From positions 105,350,433 through 105,414,432 of the forward strand of contig OZ035960.1 of assembly GCA_964034945.1 (NCBI GenBank): a stretch of 64,000 nt of DNA. The letters are read 5' to 3'. Of the stretch, positions 63,046 through 64,000 are shown piece by piece. This DNA is from Chrysopilus asiliformis (taxonomy: Eukaryota > Arthropoda > Insecta > Diptera > Rhagionidae). The notes under the pieces were generated by a model. It did not search any database, had not been told where the DNA came from, and saw only the letters and a list, made by a program, of their open reading frames with translations. A program made the translations under genes and the position numbers. Position 1 is the stretch's first letter; each line of letters starts with the position of its first letter.

Positions 63046-63543
63046 ACTACGCCGCGACGCTAAAAAAAACTGCTATAATATAGAATTTAGTACTTAAGGA
63101 TCATAATTGAATGAACAACATAGTTTTAAGAGACTTCCTTACTGCTAGCTGCATTGATTTTACAAAAGCAGTAGCAAAATAAATAAAAAAGACGACAATA
63201 TGAAGACTTCATCCGTTCGATATTTTTTCTAATTTGAAAAATTTAAGATTTTTAACGAAATGACGACAACGACGAACCGATTTTCCGCATGCCTAACGGA
63301 GACTAAATAATGGCTGGACATTTATCTAATTATGGAAATAAATAAATTATCTTTTGACTTTTTTCCCTTTTCTTTTTTCAAAAAAAAATCATTTGTATGT
63401 GTTAATAATCTTTTTGATTTTATTTTATTATTACGCCTTTGTAAATAATTTTATTTCTTGGATATTTATCCATCCATGTGAATTGTATGTTTATGTATTT
63501 AGTGTTGTAATAAAAAAATTAAAAATTTTATGAGAATTTTGAA
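63046..63543 (+). terminator. 3' UTR with multiple candidate poly(A) signals
   Basis: After the stop the sequence becomes AT-rich at once. AATAAA hexamers occur at 63178-63183, 63182-63187, 63337-63342, 63341-63346 and 63509-63514. TG/T-rich downstream sequence follows the 63340 and 63509 sites, so the transcript probably ends between about 63200 and 63540. Which site is used cannot be decided from sequence alone. Confidence 0.6.
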
Positions 63544-63686
63544 TTAAATCCAATTGAGACTAAAACTTACACTTTCTGGTATATCGAAGTTCAAGGTCAA
63601 AGCAGAAAATCTGGTGAGTATTGTGGATGCTGAATAATTAACTACGTCGCTGGAAACGATTTCGGAAACGATTGTAGCCAAAAATT

Positions 63687-64000
63687 TCTTATTTTTTGTC
63701 TGATCGCGCTGAAACTTGCCATATAGGGGTTTTGGGGAGCGAGAAATCAGAATCCGTTGTCCATTTTGAGCTACCACCATTTCTTGAGGCGAGCCCTAGG
63801 CGCCCTGGCCAAACCGTGCGAGCTATCGAAAAATGGACAACGGATTTGTGATCAGCGACCCCCCATTACCCTCTACGACAAGTTTCCGCGATTTTTTTTT
63901 TTTTTGAAAAAAATCGCAAAAAATTGCAGTGGTGTTAGTCCATGATTTTTTGATGGCAAAAAATGTTTTTTTCTTATTTTTTGTCTGATCGCGCTGAAAC
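63687..64000. repeat. Direct/inverted repeat cluster running off the window
   Basis: TTCTTATTTTTTGTCTGATC GCGCTGAAAC occurs at 63687 and again at 63971. Between them, 63810-63900 is the inverse of 63700-63785 (AAATGGACAACGGAT versus ATCCGTTGTCCATTT). The unit is about 280 bp; the cluster probably continues downstream of the gene. Confidence 0.75.

Noticed and set aside
62364..62819. 151-codon minus-strand frame opposite exon 5, and the valine-rich frame at 61884-62162
   Set aside because: Antisense shadows of the coding exon; Thr/Pro/Ser codons read backwards give Val/Gly-rich open frames.

Overview
This window is eukaryotic and almost certainly insect. It is AT-rich, intron-dominated and packed with degenerate transposable elements. 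It holds one convincing protein-coding gene, on the + strand, spread over nearly the whole window. Five coding exons (4290-4388, 57680-57781, 57882-58032, 60594-60715, 61501-63045) join with GT-AG introns in compatible phases into a predicted 672-residue secreted protein. It has a signal peptide, a single six-cysteine chitin-binding Peritrophin-A (CBM14) domain, a Thr/Pro-rich region and a conserved-looking C-terminus with two CxxC pairs. This fits the arthropod CPAP1 (cuticular proteins analogous to peritrophins, one domain) class. I cannot name the ortholog or the insect order from sequence alone.

Layout: 1-4247 is upstream or 5'-UTR intron. 4248-4388 is the signal-peptide exon, entered through a good splice acceptor, so at least one non-coding 5' exon lies upstream. 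4389-57679 is a 53.3-kb first coding intron. 57680-63045 holds the four remaining exons, with introns of 100 bp, 2.56 kb and 0.79 kb. 63046-63520 is 3' UTR with several AATAAA signals. 63544-64000 is an inverted/direct repeat cluster running off the end.

The giant intron is a fossil bed of transposons. Visible groups are: (i) a dominant ~0.6-1.0 kb family (called A) with about 15 copies and fragments, and a related TIR-bearing family C, both carrying an internal TCTG/TCCG tetranucleotide array and a shared tail; (ii) Helitron-like non-autonomous elements (B, D, E) with 5' ATATAAAAATG-type starts, TCTG arrays, a 3' hairpin and CTRR|T ends; (iii) family F, with a TACTTTCCCC...GGGGAAAGTA terminal hairpin; (iv) MITEs with clear target-site duplications: hAT (8 bp), PIF/Harbinger-like (TTA), piggyBac-like (TTAA) and TA-duplicating elements; (v) 5'-truncated LINE 3' ends, one group with (GA)n tails, plus a reverse-transcriptase scrap; (vi) foldback elements, the largest being a 1.65-kb nested palindrome at 48.25-49.91 kb. 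Between these lie non-repetitive, GATC-rich blocks that could hold cis-regulatory DNA.

No rRNA gene, intact tRNA gene, CRISPR array, operon or intact transposase was seen. Long open frames in the microsatellites and in the 183-bp array are repeat artefacts. Family letters (A-K) are my own labels.
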